In this document: positions 27,620-36,963 of the stretch, piece after piece
Position numbering within the stretch: position 1 is the stretch's first letter
How the letters are laid out: every line of letters begins with the position of its first letter
Origin: Pirellulales bacterium
GTDB taxonomy: Bacteria; Planctomycetota; Planctomycetia; Pirellulales; JACPPG01
Direction of reading: 5' to 3'
Assembly: GCA_036490175.1 (NCBI GenBank)
Contig: DASXEJ010000102.1
Coordinates: 1 to 54,560, forward strand
Length of the DNA: 54,560 nucleotides
Program-made: the position numbers and the translations under genes
The notes under the pieces: generated by a model
What the model was told of the DNA's origin: nothing
The model's database searches: none
The model's input: the letters and a program-made list of their open reading frames with translations, nothing else

Positions 27620-30544
27620 CTAGGCCTCGCCGACGCAATCTCTGACTGCCTGCAGGAAAGTATCGTCGTGAAAGCTGCTCTTCGTCAAATAGTAGTTGGC
27701 CCCGACTTCCAGTCCCCGCAGGCGGTCCTCTGCGCGCTCTTTGTACGACACGATGATGACGGGCAGGTTGCGCAAGGAGACTTCGTTGCGAATCATGCGC
27801 ACCAGTTCCAAACCATTCATCCGCGGCATATCGACATCCGAGATCACCAGGTCGAAGACTTCAGAGCGAACGATGTTCCACCCCTCCTGACCATCGACGG
27901 CGACCGTGACATCGTAACCTTGGTTGCGCAGGATCTGTCTTTCTACTTCCCGCACGGTAATTGAGTCGTCGACGACCAATACGCGCTTGCTTGGACCACG
28001 CGTCGCGCTTTCGCGCTCGTAACGCCGCAGCGCGCCGCGCTGGATGTAATGATCCATAGAACGGATCAAGTCTTCGACATCCGCAATCAACACCGGGGAA
28101 CCATCGTCGAGCACGGCCGCGGCGCTGATGTTAGGCACCTTGCCCAGCCGCGCGTCGAGCGGACGAACCACCAGGTCTTGCTCGCCACGAAACGCATCGA
28201 TAATCAATCCGTATTGTCCGACGGAATCGCTGACAAGTACGACGGTCAGGTCTGGTGTCTGGGGGACAGTAGTGTTCATGCCCAGAATCTGGGCCGCCAG
28301 GACGACGCCGATATTCTCTCCGTCTACGACCAGGAACTGCCGGTTTTCCAGTGAACGTAACGATGAGGCAGGAACCCGGATCAACCGATCGATGCGATGG
28401 TGCGGAAAAGCGTATGGCTCGCCATCGACTTCGACCACCACGGCCCGCAAGACCGATAGAGTAATTGGCAATTGCAGATGAAACGAGGTTCCTTTTCCCA
28501 AACGCGAATCAACGCGCACAGAACCACCGATGCGGCGCACGGCTTGCTGAACCACATCGAGCCCCACGCCGCGGCCGGAATACTCCGTAAGTTTCTCCGC
28601 CGTCGAAAAGCCAGGCAGGAAGAGGAACTCGAGCACTTCCGCGGTCGACATCGACTTGGACATTTCTGCCGTTGTCAGGCCCCGCTCGATGGTTTTGCGG
28701 CGAATGAGGTCGGGGTCGAGCCCGCGCCCATCGTCAGAGACCGCGACCGCGAGCATGCCCGCCCGATGATGAACCTCGAGCTTAATCACGCCACAATCGG
28801 ACTTGCCGGCTGCTGTGCGCTCCTCGGGCATTTCCATGCCATGGTCGATGGCGTTGCGCAACAGGTGCGTCAACGGCGCTTCCAGCTTCTCCAGCACGTC
28901 GCGATCGACTTCGGTCTCAAGACCGTCGATCTCGAGCCGGACCTGTTTCTCAAGCTGCCGGGCCATATCGCGCACCAGACGGGGAAAGCCGTGCGCACCA
29001 TCCGCAAATGGCCGCATGCGGCTGACGATTACCTCGCGGTAAAGCCGGCTATTGAGATCTTCGGCCTGCGCCGCATGATCATCAAACTCTATCATTCGTT
29101 CGGCCAGAACCTGGCGGCAGTGCGCCGTGCGACGGCGCACTTCGTCGACCAGCACGACTACTTCCTCGGCCGCGCCCTGCGTGGGAAGAGTCTGTGACAG
29201 GCTGTCCAACAGTCCGGCTAGATGGTCCTGATGTTTTTTCAGCTTCAGCAGGGACGTGGAAAAAGGCTGTAGCCACCGCGCCTGCACTAGCGACTCGCCG
29301 GCCAACCCCATTAGGCGATTCAGACTTTGCGCCGAAACGCGCACCACCGCTGCCGCCGGTTCCGCAGCGATGGGCGCGGCAGCTGCCGCCTGCGGCACGA
29401 TCAGCGACTCATCGCTCGAACCCGCCACCGCCTGAGCAATAGATGCCTCGGCGTGCATGCGAGCGTCTGCCTCTGTCGACGGCACTTTCTCCTCGCCGGC
29501 GATGGCCTGGGTAGTTGCAGCAGTGGAAGCGGCAGGCAAGGTGATGGCGGGCGCCGAGTCGATCGGCGCGACGGACAACAACCGACACACTTCCGCCACA
29601 TCCGACGCGCGACGAGCAATCCACTCCGGCACAGTCTCCGGACGAATTGCAATCAGTTCTACCAGCATTTCGACGGCGCTGTGCAATGGGTGCCAGGCGC
29701 GCACGTCGACGGATTTCGTAGTCGTAAATGCGACGGTGAAGGTCGCCTCCAGCGCTTCGGCCAATTGCGCCGCAGGTCCGATGCCGACGATTTTCGCCGC
29801 GCCACGGATGGCACGCGCCGCACTCGCGAGCGACTCCAGCGGAGCTGTGTCCTGGGAATTCTCGGCTAACCCTCGCAGGCCAATTTGGATCGAGAGACAA
29901 TTGCCGCGGACTTCTTCGCGAAATAGATCCAACAGTGGGGAATCGTCCGCGGGGACGATCGGCCCGGTCGGTATGTCGATCATTTGCCACGATGGTACGT
30001 GACCAGCGGCGGCCAACGATTGGGGCGGCCGCTGAGCCGCGCCAGCGCCGCGGCTTTCGTTCGGATCGACTGCGTCGTTCGGCTGTATGCTGTCAGACAT
30101 CGCCTTCGTGGCGGGCGCAGATGACGCGACGGCCATCGGCCGCCCCTCGGCCACGGCCGTCAATCGATGGCGCAGATCGGCGATTTCAGCCGTGTGCTTG
30201 GTCGTCCAGGCCGACGCCGAAGGATCTGAGACTGCGGCTAATTCCGCCAGCATATCCGTGCCGCGCAACAGTTCGTCAATGTCGGTGGGAGATATGCGAA
30301 TCCGTCCCTCTTGAGCGGCGACGAACACGTCTTCCATGACGTGCGCTAACTGAACGGCCAGATCGATACCGATGATGCGAGCGGCTCCCTTGATCGAATG
30401 CGCCCCGCGCATCAACGGCTCGATGCGTTGAGGATTCGCCGCGTCGACTTCCAACGCTAGCAAACCCTGGCTGAGGACCGCTGTATGGGCGCGGACCTCC
30501 TCCTGAAACAGATCGATCAATGAGAATTCGCCGCCGCCCGTCAT
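27620..30544 (-). CDS. CheA-type hybrid histidine kinase with two HPt domains and a receiver (WspE-like)
   Basis: The 974-residue product reads, in order: HPt 1 (residues about 8-100) with phospho-acceptor His49 in GAHSIKGAARI; a linker; a second HPt-like domain (about 203-300) in which the histidine position is Arg244 (AARAIRGAAKI); a long Ala-rich linker; the dimerisation helix pair; an ATPase domain with HLLRNAIDHGME, SDDGRGLD and SGRGVGLDVV; a CheW-like domain; and a C-terminal receiver with VLVVDDS and ISDVDMPRMNG. It should phosphorylate CheB and the upstream receiver-phosphatase. I chose the ATG at 30544 because it overlaps the preceding CheW stop by four bases (ATGA), as elsewhere in this operon; an in-frame start at 30616 would add 24 residues. 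Confidence 0.93.
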   Translation of the reverse strand: MTGGGEFSLIDLFQEEVRAHTAVLSQGLLALEVDAANPQRIEPLMRGAHSIKGAARIIGIDLAVQLAHVMEDVFVAAQEGRIRISPTDIDELLRGTDMLAELAAVSDPSASAWTTKHTAEIADLRHRLTAVAEGRPMAVASSAPATKAMSDSIQPNDAVDPNESRGAGAAQRPPQSLAAAGHVPSWQMIDIPTGPIVPADDSPLLDLFREEVRGNCLSIQIGLRGLAENSQDTAPLESLASAARAIRGAAKIVGIGPAAQLAEALEATFTVAFTTTKSVDVRAWHPLHSAVEMLVELIAIRPETVPEWIARRASDVAEVCRLLSVAPIDSAPAITLPAASTAATTQAIAGEEKVPSTEADARMHAEASIAQAVAGSSDESLIVPQAAAAAPIAAEPAAAVVRVSAQSLNRLMGLAGESLVQARWLQPFSTSLLKLKKHQDHLAGLLDSLSQTLPTQGAAEEVVVLVDEVRRRTAHCRQVLAERMIEFDDHAAQAEDLNSRLYREVIVSRMRPFADGAHGFPRLVRDMARQLEKQVRLEIDGLETEVDRDVLEKLEAPLTHLLRNAIDHGMEMPEERTAAGKSDCGVIKLEVHHRAGMLAVAVSDDGRGLDPDLIRRKTIERGLTTAEMSKSMSTAEVLEFLFLPGFSTAEKLTEYSGRGVGLDVVQQAVRRIGGSVRVDSRLGKGTSFHLQLPITLSVLRAVVVEVDGEPYAFPHHRIDRLIRVPASSLRSLENRQFLVVDGENIGVVLAAQILGMNTTVPQTPDLTVVLVSDSVGQYGLIIDAFRGEQDLVVRPLDARLGKVPNISAAAVLDDGSPVLIADVEDLIRSMDHYIQRGALRRYERESATRGPSKRVLVVDDSITVREVERQILRNQGYDVTVAVDGQEGWNIVRSEVFDLVISDVDMPRMNGLELVRMIRNEVSLRNLPVIIVSYKERAEDRLRGLEVGANYYLTKSSFHDDTFLQAVRDCVGEA

Positions 30545-31263
30545 GACATAAGCCTCGTTCTCAGGGCTTGCAGCAAGCGTGCGTCGTCCAGATAGCCGAT
30601 CGTCCGCTGTTTCCATTCAAACATGCCGCGCGACAATCGACCGCTGGAGCGTGCCACGGTCGCGGGAGCGGGGGTCAGTTGATTAGCAGGAAATCGATAA
30701 ACCTGGTCAACTTCGTCCACGGGAAGCACCCACCGCTGTGCCTCCAGATCAATTACCAATAGCCATGCCGTATTGCTCTGCGGGGCCGATGACTGCGAAC
30801 CTTCTGCGCGTTGCTTACCGTCCGTGGATCGCGAGGGTGCGCCAGGCGAAGAGATTCCCAAAAGTTGATCGAAGCGCACACAGAGCTGCAGCTCGCCGCG
30901 AATGTTCACGAGCCCGGCCAGCAACCCGCCACGATGCGGCACGCGGTGTACAGGGCGTAGCGGGTGGACTTCGACCAAAATTTGTACGGGGAGTGCCAGC
31001 CATTCTTCGCCCATGCGAAAGACCAGCGCGCTGTACGACTCACCAGCTGCCGACTCGGGAGCAGCCGCGAGCCGCTCCCTGGCCTCGTCGAGATAGCTGG
31101 CGGGCGGCGGGCTGTCCAGCAATCGCTGGCCAGCCGCGGCAAATACGGGGCAATTATGGCAATGTACGTATTGAGTAAGTTCTGGACAGCTGCGATCGCC
31201 GGCCACACCGATACGATTCCAGCAATCGGCGAGTACGTTCAGGACCGGTGACAGGGTACTCAC
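30541..31263 (-). CDS. CheW-like coupling protein (WspD-like)
   Basis: The 240-residue product carries a CheW fold from about residue 80 on: FRMGEEWLALPVQILVEVHP, the HRGGLLAGLVNIRGELQLCV segment and WVLPVDEVDQVYRFP. The N-terminal 70 residues hold a cysteine-bearing segment (CPVF) and a linker, as in WspD-type CheW proteins, which are longer than plain CheW. It would bridge the receptor and CheA. Its start overlaps the CheR stop by four bases and its stop overlaps the CheA start by four bases, so translation of the three is coupled. It corresponds in position to wspD. Confidence 0.9.
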   Translation of the reverse strand: MSTLSPVLNVLADCWNRIGVAGDRSCPELTQYVHCHNCPVFAAAGQRLLDSPPPASYLDEARERLAAAPESAAGESYSALVFRMGEEWLALPVQILVEVHPLRPVHRVPHRGGLLAGLVNIRGELQLCVRFDQLLGISSPGAPSRSTDGKQRAEGSQSSAPQSNTAWLLVIDLEAQRWVLPVDEVDQVYRFPANQLTPAPATVARSSGRLSRGMFEWKQRTIGYLDDARLLQALRTRLMS

Positions 31264-32516
31264 GCTTCACCTCCGCCACCCGCGCGCTGCAATCGATCGC
31301 GCAAGAGAGCCGCTTGCGCATGGGCCCCCTCTTGCTCGAATTGCAACATCAGGTGCCAGATCGCCTCGACGTGGTCCGGCTGCAAATATAACGCCTTCTC
31401 AAAGCAGCGCTTCGATTCGGCGTCGTCTTGTCGGGCCTTGTGTATCAGTCCCAACATGGCATAGAGCTCGGCCGTCGGTCCGTTTGTGGACAATTGCGTT
31501 TGGCATTCGGCCCAAGCCGCATCGAGTCGGCCTGCGTCAGCATGGCTCTTGGCCACGGATAACGGGTCAGATGCCGGCAGCGCGGCAGCGCCGGACGGTT
31601 GCGCCCGAGTCGACTTTACCTGCGACCGCGGCGCGGATTTGGTTTTTATCGATCCATCGAGAACGGCTATTTCCGTTGCTACGTGGGGCAATGGTCGTGC
31701 CGGAGGCTCGTGGCGTGCGGCGGACGTTGCGCGACAAAACAAAAAGAAGCCATCTGGGCCCGTGTGGATAAAGCGGTGATCGATGGAATTCAACGGCTCG
31801 GCATGACCCATGCAGACGAGGCCCTGCGGAGCCAGCAGCCGGTCCACTACCTCGGCGACTTTTTGGCGCGCCGTGTTGTGCAAATAGATCAACAGGTTAC
31901 GGCAGAAAATCAGGTCGTACGGCAATTGCTCGCGCAGGAAGTCGGCGTCGACTAAGTTACCCTGCTGGAATTGAACCGAGGCGATGAGCGATTCCTCGAG
32001 CTGCCATTGATTGCCATTGGCTTCGAAGTGTCGGCTGCGCAGTTCCCCGTCCGTCTGCCGGAACGAAAACGCGCCGTATCTTCCCTGCCGTGCTTTTTCC
32101 AGATGAGCACTGTTGATGTCAACGGCATCCAGGTGCCATGCACGGCGTGGGACGTGCAACTCGGCTAGCGCAATCGCCAGGGAGTAGGGCTCTTCCCCAG
32201 TGCTGCACGGCACGCTCAAAATGCGAAACGGCTTTCCAGCGGGCCGGATCATAGCCGAATCTTGAATTTGCTTGGCCAGATAACTAAATAATTCCCCGCC
32301 GCGAAAGAACCAGGTTTCGCGAACCACCAGTTCGTCGACCAATGCCTCGATTTCCGCGGGAACGTGTTTCAGATGTTGCGCGTAAGCCGTCAGATTAGCG
32401 ATACCGAGCGCGCGTTGCCGTGTTGCGACCACCACGGGAATAACCGTGGGTCCCAAGGATGCTGGATCGAGTCCGATCCGTTCGCGCAGCTGATCGATGA
32501 CGCTTGCCAGGCTCAT
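31260..32516 (-). CDS. CheR-type methyltransferase with C-terminal TPR (WspC-like)
   Basis: The 418-residue product has the CheR N-terminal helical domain (ASVIDQLRERIGLDP), the SAM-binding domain with RILSVPCSTGEEPYSLA, the YDLIFCRNLLIYL motif and GLVCMGHAEPL, then a Pro/Ser/Lys linker and a C-terminal tetratricopeptide region (ELYAMLGLIHKARQDDAESK, residues about 330-410). Receptor methylation is thus likely its reaction. TPR-tailed CheR proteins are typical of Wsp-type clusters. I chose the ATG at 32516, which overlaps the preceding CheW stop by four bases; a longer frame from 32681 runs through the CheW gene and is not credible. Confidence 0.92.
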   Translation of the reverse strand: MSLASVIDQLRERIGLDPASLGPTVIPVVVATRQRALGIANLTAYAQHLKHVPAEIEALVDELVVRETWFFRGGELFSYLAKQIQDSAMIRPAGKPFRILSVPCSTGEEPYSLAIALAELHVPRRAWHLDAVDINSAHLEKARQGRYGAFSFRQTDGELRSRHFEANGNQWQLEESLIASVQFQQGNLVDADFLREQLPYDLIFCRNLLIYLHNTARQKVAEVVDRLLAPQGLVCMGHAEPLNSIDHRFIHTGPDGFFLFCRATSAARHEPPARPLPHVATEIAVLDGSIKTKSAPRSQVKSTRAQPSGAAALPASDPLSVAKSHADAGRLDAAWAECQTQLSTNGPTAELYAMLGLIHKARQDDAESKRCFEKALYLQPDHVEAIWHLMLQFEQEGAHAQAALLRDRLQRAGGGGEA

Positions 32517-32971
32517 GAGCAACACGCTCCCGCCAGGCGCTGCCGCACGGCATCGGGTATCAGGCGATCCAAGTCGAGCACGCGCACGATCTCTCCTCGG
32601 TCGATAATCGCTGGTCCCAAATCCGGCTCTGCTGGACGCGACCTGCCGAGTGGCGCGTGCGGCGGCGCCTGAATCTCGCATATCTCGGAAACGTGCGAGG
32701 CCAACAGCCCTAGCCAGCTCGACGGCAAATCGGAATGTTGCCAGGGTACCACGATGATCCGGCTACTGAGCTGTGTCGGACAATCCCCTGCTCCTGTCAA
32801 ACGGTGCATGTCAATTACCGGGACAACGCTCTGGCGATAGACGAAAGTGCCGGCCAACCAGAGCGGGCTGTCGGCAGACCTTTGCAACGGGACGCGCGGC
32901 ACCACCTCACCGATGCGACGAACGTCGAGTGCTACCCGCTCTTGGCTGATTTGAAATGTGAGCGCGAGCAT
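32513..32971 (-). CDS. CheW-like coupling protein (WspB-like)
   Basis: The 152-residue product is a single CheW domain: LALTFQISQERVALDVRRIGEVV at the N-terminus, PLWLAGTFVYRQSVVPVIDM in the middle and GEIVRVLDLDRLIP at the end. It is placed between the receptor and CheR genes, the wspB position, and its stop overlaps CheR by four bases. It presumably couples this receptor to CheA and forms part of the array. The two CheW proteins in the cluster differ in size and are not simple duplicates. Confidence 0.88.
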   Translation of the reverse strand: MLALTFQISQERVALDVRRIGEVVPRVPLQRSADSPLWLAGTFVYRQSVVPVIDMHRLTGAGDCPTQLSSRIIVVPWQHSDLPSSWLGLLASHVSEICEIQAPPHAPLGRSRPAEPDLGPAIIDRGEIVRVLDLDRLIPDAVRQRLAGACCS

Positions 32972-32984
32972 CGTGGGTTTGCGA

Positions 32985-34631
32985 TCAGGTTTTGAACTGC
33001 GCGATTTCCTCGTTGAGCGACTTCACCGACTCACGCAGGTGCGCCGTGGCCTTGTTGAATTCGTCGAGCGAGGCCACGGTTTGTTTTGTACCGCTAGAAA
33101 CGGTCAGCATGGCTTCGTTGATTTGCTCCGCACCGATCGACTGATTGTGCATCCCTTCGTTGACCAGTCGGAACCGGTCGCTGACGGTGCGCACCTCCTC
33201 GGTGATCTGGCCGATCTGACTGTTGATTTCACCTACGCGTCCTACGCCTAGCCGCACTTCCTCGCTGAACTTATCCATCTGCATCACGCCGGCCGATACC
33301 GCGTCGTGCATGTGTCGGACCATATTCTCGATATCCAGGGTCGCCACGGCTGTCTGATCGGCGAGTCGCCGAATCTCGCGAGCCACAACCAGGAACCCGC
33401 GTCCGTATTCACCGGCTTTCTCGGCTTCGATGGCGGCATTGATCGAGAGCAGGTTCGTCTGATCGGCAACCTTGGTGATTGTTGTGACCACGACATTGAT
33501 ATTGTCCGCTTTTTCTCGGATCAGGGCCAGCTTCGTCGAGATCGAGGCGGTGGATTCGACCAACTGCTGCATGGTCGACTCCATATCAATCAGCCGGGAG
33601 CGGCCGGCGGCGGCCAATGTGGCGGCTTGGTTGGCACGCTCGTTCACTTCGCTCATCGTGCCGGACAGTTCCTTGCCCGTCGCGGAAATCTCGCGTACGG
33701 CGGCGGCAATCTCGGTGGTCGAACTACTCAGATCTTGAACGGTGTTTTCTTGCTGCTTCGAAGTCGCGGCAATCTGCGACGCCGTCGAAAGCAAATGCAG
33801 GCTGGACTCGCGGACCTTGGCCACCACGGCGTGAATCTTGGCAATCATGGCGTTGATGCCCAGGCCTAGCTCGCCAATTTCGTCCTTTGATTCGATCGTT
33901 ATGCGGGCGGTCAGATCGCTTGCGCCACTGGCCATTTCGTTGATGCGGGAAACGAGCGCCCCTGTCGACCGCACGATGCCGTATGCCAGATACAGCCCCA
34001 GCAAGATCACCAACAAGATCGTTCCCACGCTCAGAATCACCATCATCGTGACCCAGAAGCGCACTTGATGCTCGGCTTCCTCTTGTTCGGCGGCGGTCCT
34101 CTCGTGACCTAGTTTGACGGCACGGTCGATGGCCTTTCGGTGATCCGTGTAGGCCGGTTCTATGGTCGTGTCGAACGCCTGTTTAAGTTCCTCGTGGTCA
34201 CGTATCCCTATGAGCGGCAGAAACTGATCATTCGCAATGTGGAAGAATTTATCGACGGAGGGATTCACCTCGTTGCGCAGGGCCTGTTTCACGGGTCCCT
34301 CGAACAGCGCATCCATCCAGTAACTTTGCCGCTCGTGGCACCGCTCTTCGCGCCGATAAAACTCGGCCATTAGTTCCTTCTGCTCGGCCGAGTCGTCCGT
34401 CCCCATAATTTCGATCAAGGTCAGGTAAGGCTCGACAACGAACAATGTACACGGCTCGAACTCGGCCATCGCCGACTTGCGAAGCATGATCTTCTGGTAG
34501 AGCGGTCCGTTGATGCCAAATCGCATCAACAGGAAAAGTGCCAATGTCAATACCGCCGCCAGACCGATGGCGCTCAGCAGGACAATGCCGTAGAGCTTGG
34601 CCTTGATGGTCGCTTCGCGGAAAAGGGACAT
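32985..34631 (-). CDS. Methyl-accepting chemotaxis receptor (WspA-like)
   Basis: The 548-residue product has a TM near residues 12-34, a roughly 150-residue extracytoplasmic helical sensor domain, a second TM near 195-218, a HAMP domain and a long coiled-coil signalling domain with the hairpin tip VADQTNLLSINAAIEAEKAG followed by EYGRGFLVVAREIRRLADQT. The EYGRGF tip variant is one I associate with WspA-type receptors (from memory). The sensor has the pattern of four-helix-bundle domains. I chose the ATG at 34631; a start at 34994 would run into the upstream phosphatase gene. It starts the core of the chemosensory operon, 13 bases before the first CheW gene. The signal is unknown; WspA responds to surface contact. 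Confidence 0.93.
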   Translation of the reverse strand: MSLFREATIKAKLYGIVLLSAIGLAAVLTLALFLLMRFGINGPLYQKIMLRKSAMAEFEPCTLFVVEPYLTLIEIMGTDDSAEQKELMAEFYRREERCHERQSYWMDALFEGPVKQALRNEVNPSVDKFFHIANDQFLPLIGIRDHEELKQAFDTTIEPAYTDHRKAIDRAVKLGHERTAAEQEEAEHQVRFWVTMMVILSVGTILLVILLGLYLAYGIVRSTGALVSRINEMASGASDLTARITIESKDEIGELGLGINAMIAKIHAVVAKVRESSLHLLSTASQIAATSKQQENTVQDLSSSTTEIAAAVREISATGKELSGTMSEVNERANQAATLAAAGRSRLIDMESTMQQLVESTASISTKLALIREKADNINVVVTTITKVADQTNLLSINAAIEAEKAGEYGRGFLVVAREIRRLADQTAVATLDIENMVRHMHDAVSAGVMQMDKFSEEVRLGVGRVGEINSQIGQITEEVRTVSDRFRLVNEGMHNQSIGAEQINEAMLTVSSGTKQTVASLDEFNKATAHLRESVKSLNEEIAQFKT

Positions 34632-34846
34632 TCTTCGATCTCGAGGGATAAGGGCGCTTTCGCGGGAAGCAAACAACGAAACGGGTACCGCTCCGAACGC
34701 GGGCCAAAGCACCCTCAAGTGTAGGTAGCCGTATCCGGCAGGTCGGCACAATTCACGGAATGCCGTGGAATTTTGGAGAGGGACAGGGCTCGCCCTTCTC
34801 AGCACAAGCCACCCAGGCCGCACGTCCCTACTTTCCGGATTGCGGT

Positions 34847-36100
34847 TCAGAATTGGATTTCGAGAACAGAGAAATCGTCTTCCAAAATCGTGGTGCCACC
34901 GAGTTCTTGGACGTGGGCCAATAGTCGGTCGCCGACCGCTTCTCCCTCGGCCCGCAACCCGCTGATAAAGTTCGCGAAATCCGCGTGTTGCCACATATTG
35001 CCGTCAGGCTTTTGGATCTCGTACACGCCGTCGCTATAGACGAGCAAACGGGCGAACGTATCCAGCGCGACCGTTGTGGTGGAGTAGGGCATGCCGTCGA
35101 TCATGCCGATCGCCAGACCGTCGGATTCGAGCTTCTCGAGCTGCGCCTCGGCTGCCGAGGGCCCGTTATATAAAAGTGCCGGAGGATGCCCTGCGTTGCT
35201 GAAGGCCAACGAACGTGTCGGCGGCTCATAGACCCCGTACCACATGGTGAAGTATTTGCCATTTTGCTTTTCCATCTGGAATACATCGTTCAAGCGCGAC
35301 AGGACCTCGCCTGGGTTGCAAAAATCGGTATCCGGCAGCGATCGCGCCGAGAGTAGATTCGTGGCCGACACGGCCAACAACGACGAGCCGACACCGTGGC
35401 CGCTGACATCGAGCAGATAAATGGCCAGATGCTCTGGGTCTAGCCAATGGTAACCGAACATATCTCCGCCCAGCGCCGTCGAAGGAACAAAGCGCCAGTC
35501 CACCTGCACGCCGCAAGTTGTCGTCTTCTCCGGAAGCAGCGACTGCACGTAACGGGCAGCTTGCGCCACTTCTTCGGCAAGCTGCCGTTGGTTTTCCTCC
35601 AATTGGCGAAACGCCTCGTCGCGCTCCAGCCGGCTGATGTAGGCCTGCGAGTGATAGCGGATCCGCGCGAGAATCTCGATTCGATCCGGCAGCTTGACCA
35701 GATAGTCGTTGGCACCCAATGCGAAAGCCTGGGCCTTGATGGTCGGCTCCTCTTTACTCGACAACACAATCATCGGGGTTTCGCGCGTGGCTTTATTGGC
35801 GCGAAAGAACTTCACGAGCTGCAAGCCGTCGATATCTGGCATGACCAGATCCTGCAGGATCACAGTCGGTTGGACGGCGTTAGCCGTGTCGATCGCCTTG
35901 GAAGGATCCTGACAGTAGTGGAATACAATGTCGGACTCTGGCGCGAGCATGTGCCGCACCGACTCCCCGACAATCGCCTGGTCATCGATCAGCAATACCG
36001 TAATCGGCCGCGTTGCCAGCACGACGCCAGGAGGATGGGTTGGAACGGCGGTGAAATGTGCCTGCGGATTCCTTTCCGAGGCGGTAGCAGTTTCGGTCAT
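34847..36100 (-). CDS. Receiver-PP2C (SpoIIE-type) phosphatase, WspR-like receiver
   Basis: The 417-residue product begins with a receiver domain (about residues 34-155): LLIDDQAIVGE, phospho-acceptor Asp84 in ILQDLVMPDIDG, SSKEEPTIKAQAFALGANDY and VKLPD. This is strikingly like the receiver of WspR as I recall it. A short coiled coil (about 155-185) follows, then a SpoIIE/RsbU phosphatase domain with GGDMFGY (residues 211-217), DVSGHGVGSS (231-240) and YSDGVYE. The GGDEF domain of WspR is absent. The ATG at 36100 has AAGGAG six bases upstream, so earlier starts are unlikely. It lies 215 bases before the receptor gene, on the same strand. Inference: phosphorylation by CheA switches on dephosphorylation of an anti-sigma-factor antagonist, as RsbU does. 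No such antagonist lies in this window. Confidence 0.92.
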   Translation of the reverse strand: MTETATASERNPQAHFTAVPTHPPGVVLATRPITVLLIDDQAIVGESVRHMLAPESDIVFHYCQDPSKAIDTANAVQPTVILQDLVMPDIDGLQLVKFFRANKATRETPMIVLSSKEEPTIKAQAFALGANDYLVKLPDRIEILARIRYHSQAYISRLERDEAFRQLEENQRQLAEEVAQAARYVQSLLPEKTTTCGVQVDWRFVPSTALGGDMFGYHWLDPEHLAIYLLDVSGHGVGSSLLAVSATNLLSARSLPDTDFCNPGEVLSRLNDVFQMEKQNGKYFTMWYGVYEPPTRSLAFSNAGHPPALLYNGPSAAEAQLEKLESDGLAIGMIDGMPYSTTTVALDTFARLLVYSDGVYEIQKPDGNMWQHADFANFISGLRAEGEAVGDRLLAHVQELGGTTILEDDFSVLEIQF

Positions 36101-36381
36101 CAACGCTCCTTGGAGGTCGCCATGCTTTGCGAGGGAACTTTCTAACCCTAGCCCCCTGGCGGCCGTTTTGTGCGAATCAACACATTTGCTCGCCATTCTG
36201 GCCCGCACCCCGCAGGGAAGCAACCTCGCCAGGGCTCTGGTGAGGCCCGTCAGATCACAACGCCACTGCCGGCGGCTCCCCAGTTCATTGCCGGTATGGT
36301 TCTCATTAAGATAGGTGAATCGCCCGGGGCACGGCCCCATGGCGCGGCCATGTATTTACAAGATCCCTGCGACTGTCGGAT

Positions 36382-36882
36382 ATGAATGTGACAAAAGCGA
36401 GGCAATCTGCCGTCGAAGTCGTGGCCGCGGCGCTGACCGTTTATGCCGAACGACGCGTTTTCCAGGGATTCAGCCGAGGGGCGGTGGCCGGCAGCAAGGC
36501 GATTTTCCGGATTGCCTGGCATCGTGGACGCGTCTTCGAGTTGGCCTTCGATACCTCGAAAGGCACGCTACGCCTGCCCCAAGTATTGACCGGCGTTCCC
36601 GCAGACTCGACGATGTACCAGGATTTGAAGGCGTTTATCAAAGCACGGCAGTCCGCCGACTTACCAGGTCACCGTCGCATCGACATCCGGCGGGCGCAAG
36701 TTCGCACCTACAACCGTGACGGCAATATTTCGCTGGTGCTGACAGTCATAGATGGCGACGTCGCCTATGGCGTGCAGAAGTTGATTCATCTCGTACACGA
36801 AATCTATATGACGTTCCTGGCCGACGGCAACTACTTCGAATACCTGGTCGAAACGTTTGACCTCGACCCCGACCGCATGTGA
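36382..36882 (+). CDS. Uncharacterised 166-residue protein divergent from the receiver-phosphatase
   Basis: I do not recognise this family. The product has no signal peptide or membrane segment, is basic in its first half and acidic at the end (DLDPDRM), and appears to be alpha/beta: GAVAGSKAIFRIAWHRGRVF near residue 35, TYNRDGNISLVLTVIDGD near 115, and YGVQKLIHLVHEIYMTF near 133. Length and codon use look like a genuine gene, and no other frame competes. It lies head-to-head with the receiver-phosphatase gene, 281 bases away, so a shared control region is possible. No weight should be put on a function. Confidence 0.75.
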   Translation: MNVTKARQSAVEVVAAALTVYAERRVFQGFSRGAVAGSKAIFRIAWHRGRVFELAFDTSKGTLRLPQVLTGVPADSTMYQDLKAFIKARQSADLPGHRRIDIRRAQVRTYNRDGNISLVLTVIDGDVAYGVQKLIHLVHEIYMTFLADGNYFEYLVETFDLDPDRM

Positions 36883-36963
36883 CGGCGCGACCGGATTTAT
36901 CGCGCGACAAATGCGGCCTGAAATAAGGCTTGGCACGTGACACGATCAAAAGGGGAAAATCTG

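Noticed and set aside
28472..29197. 241-codon open frame on the plus strand
   Set aside because: It is antisense to the kinase core of CheA; the product is His/Arg-rich and without family resemblance.
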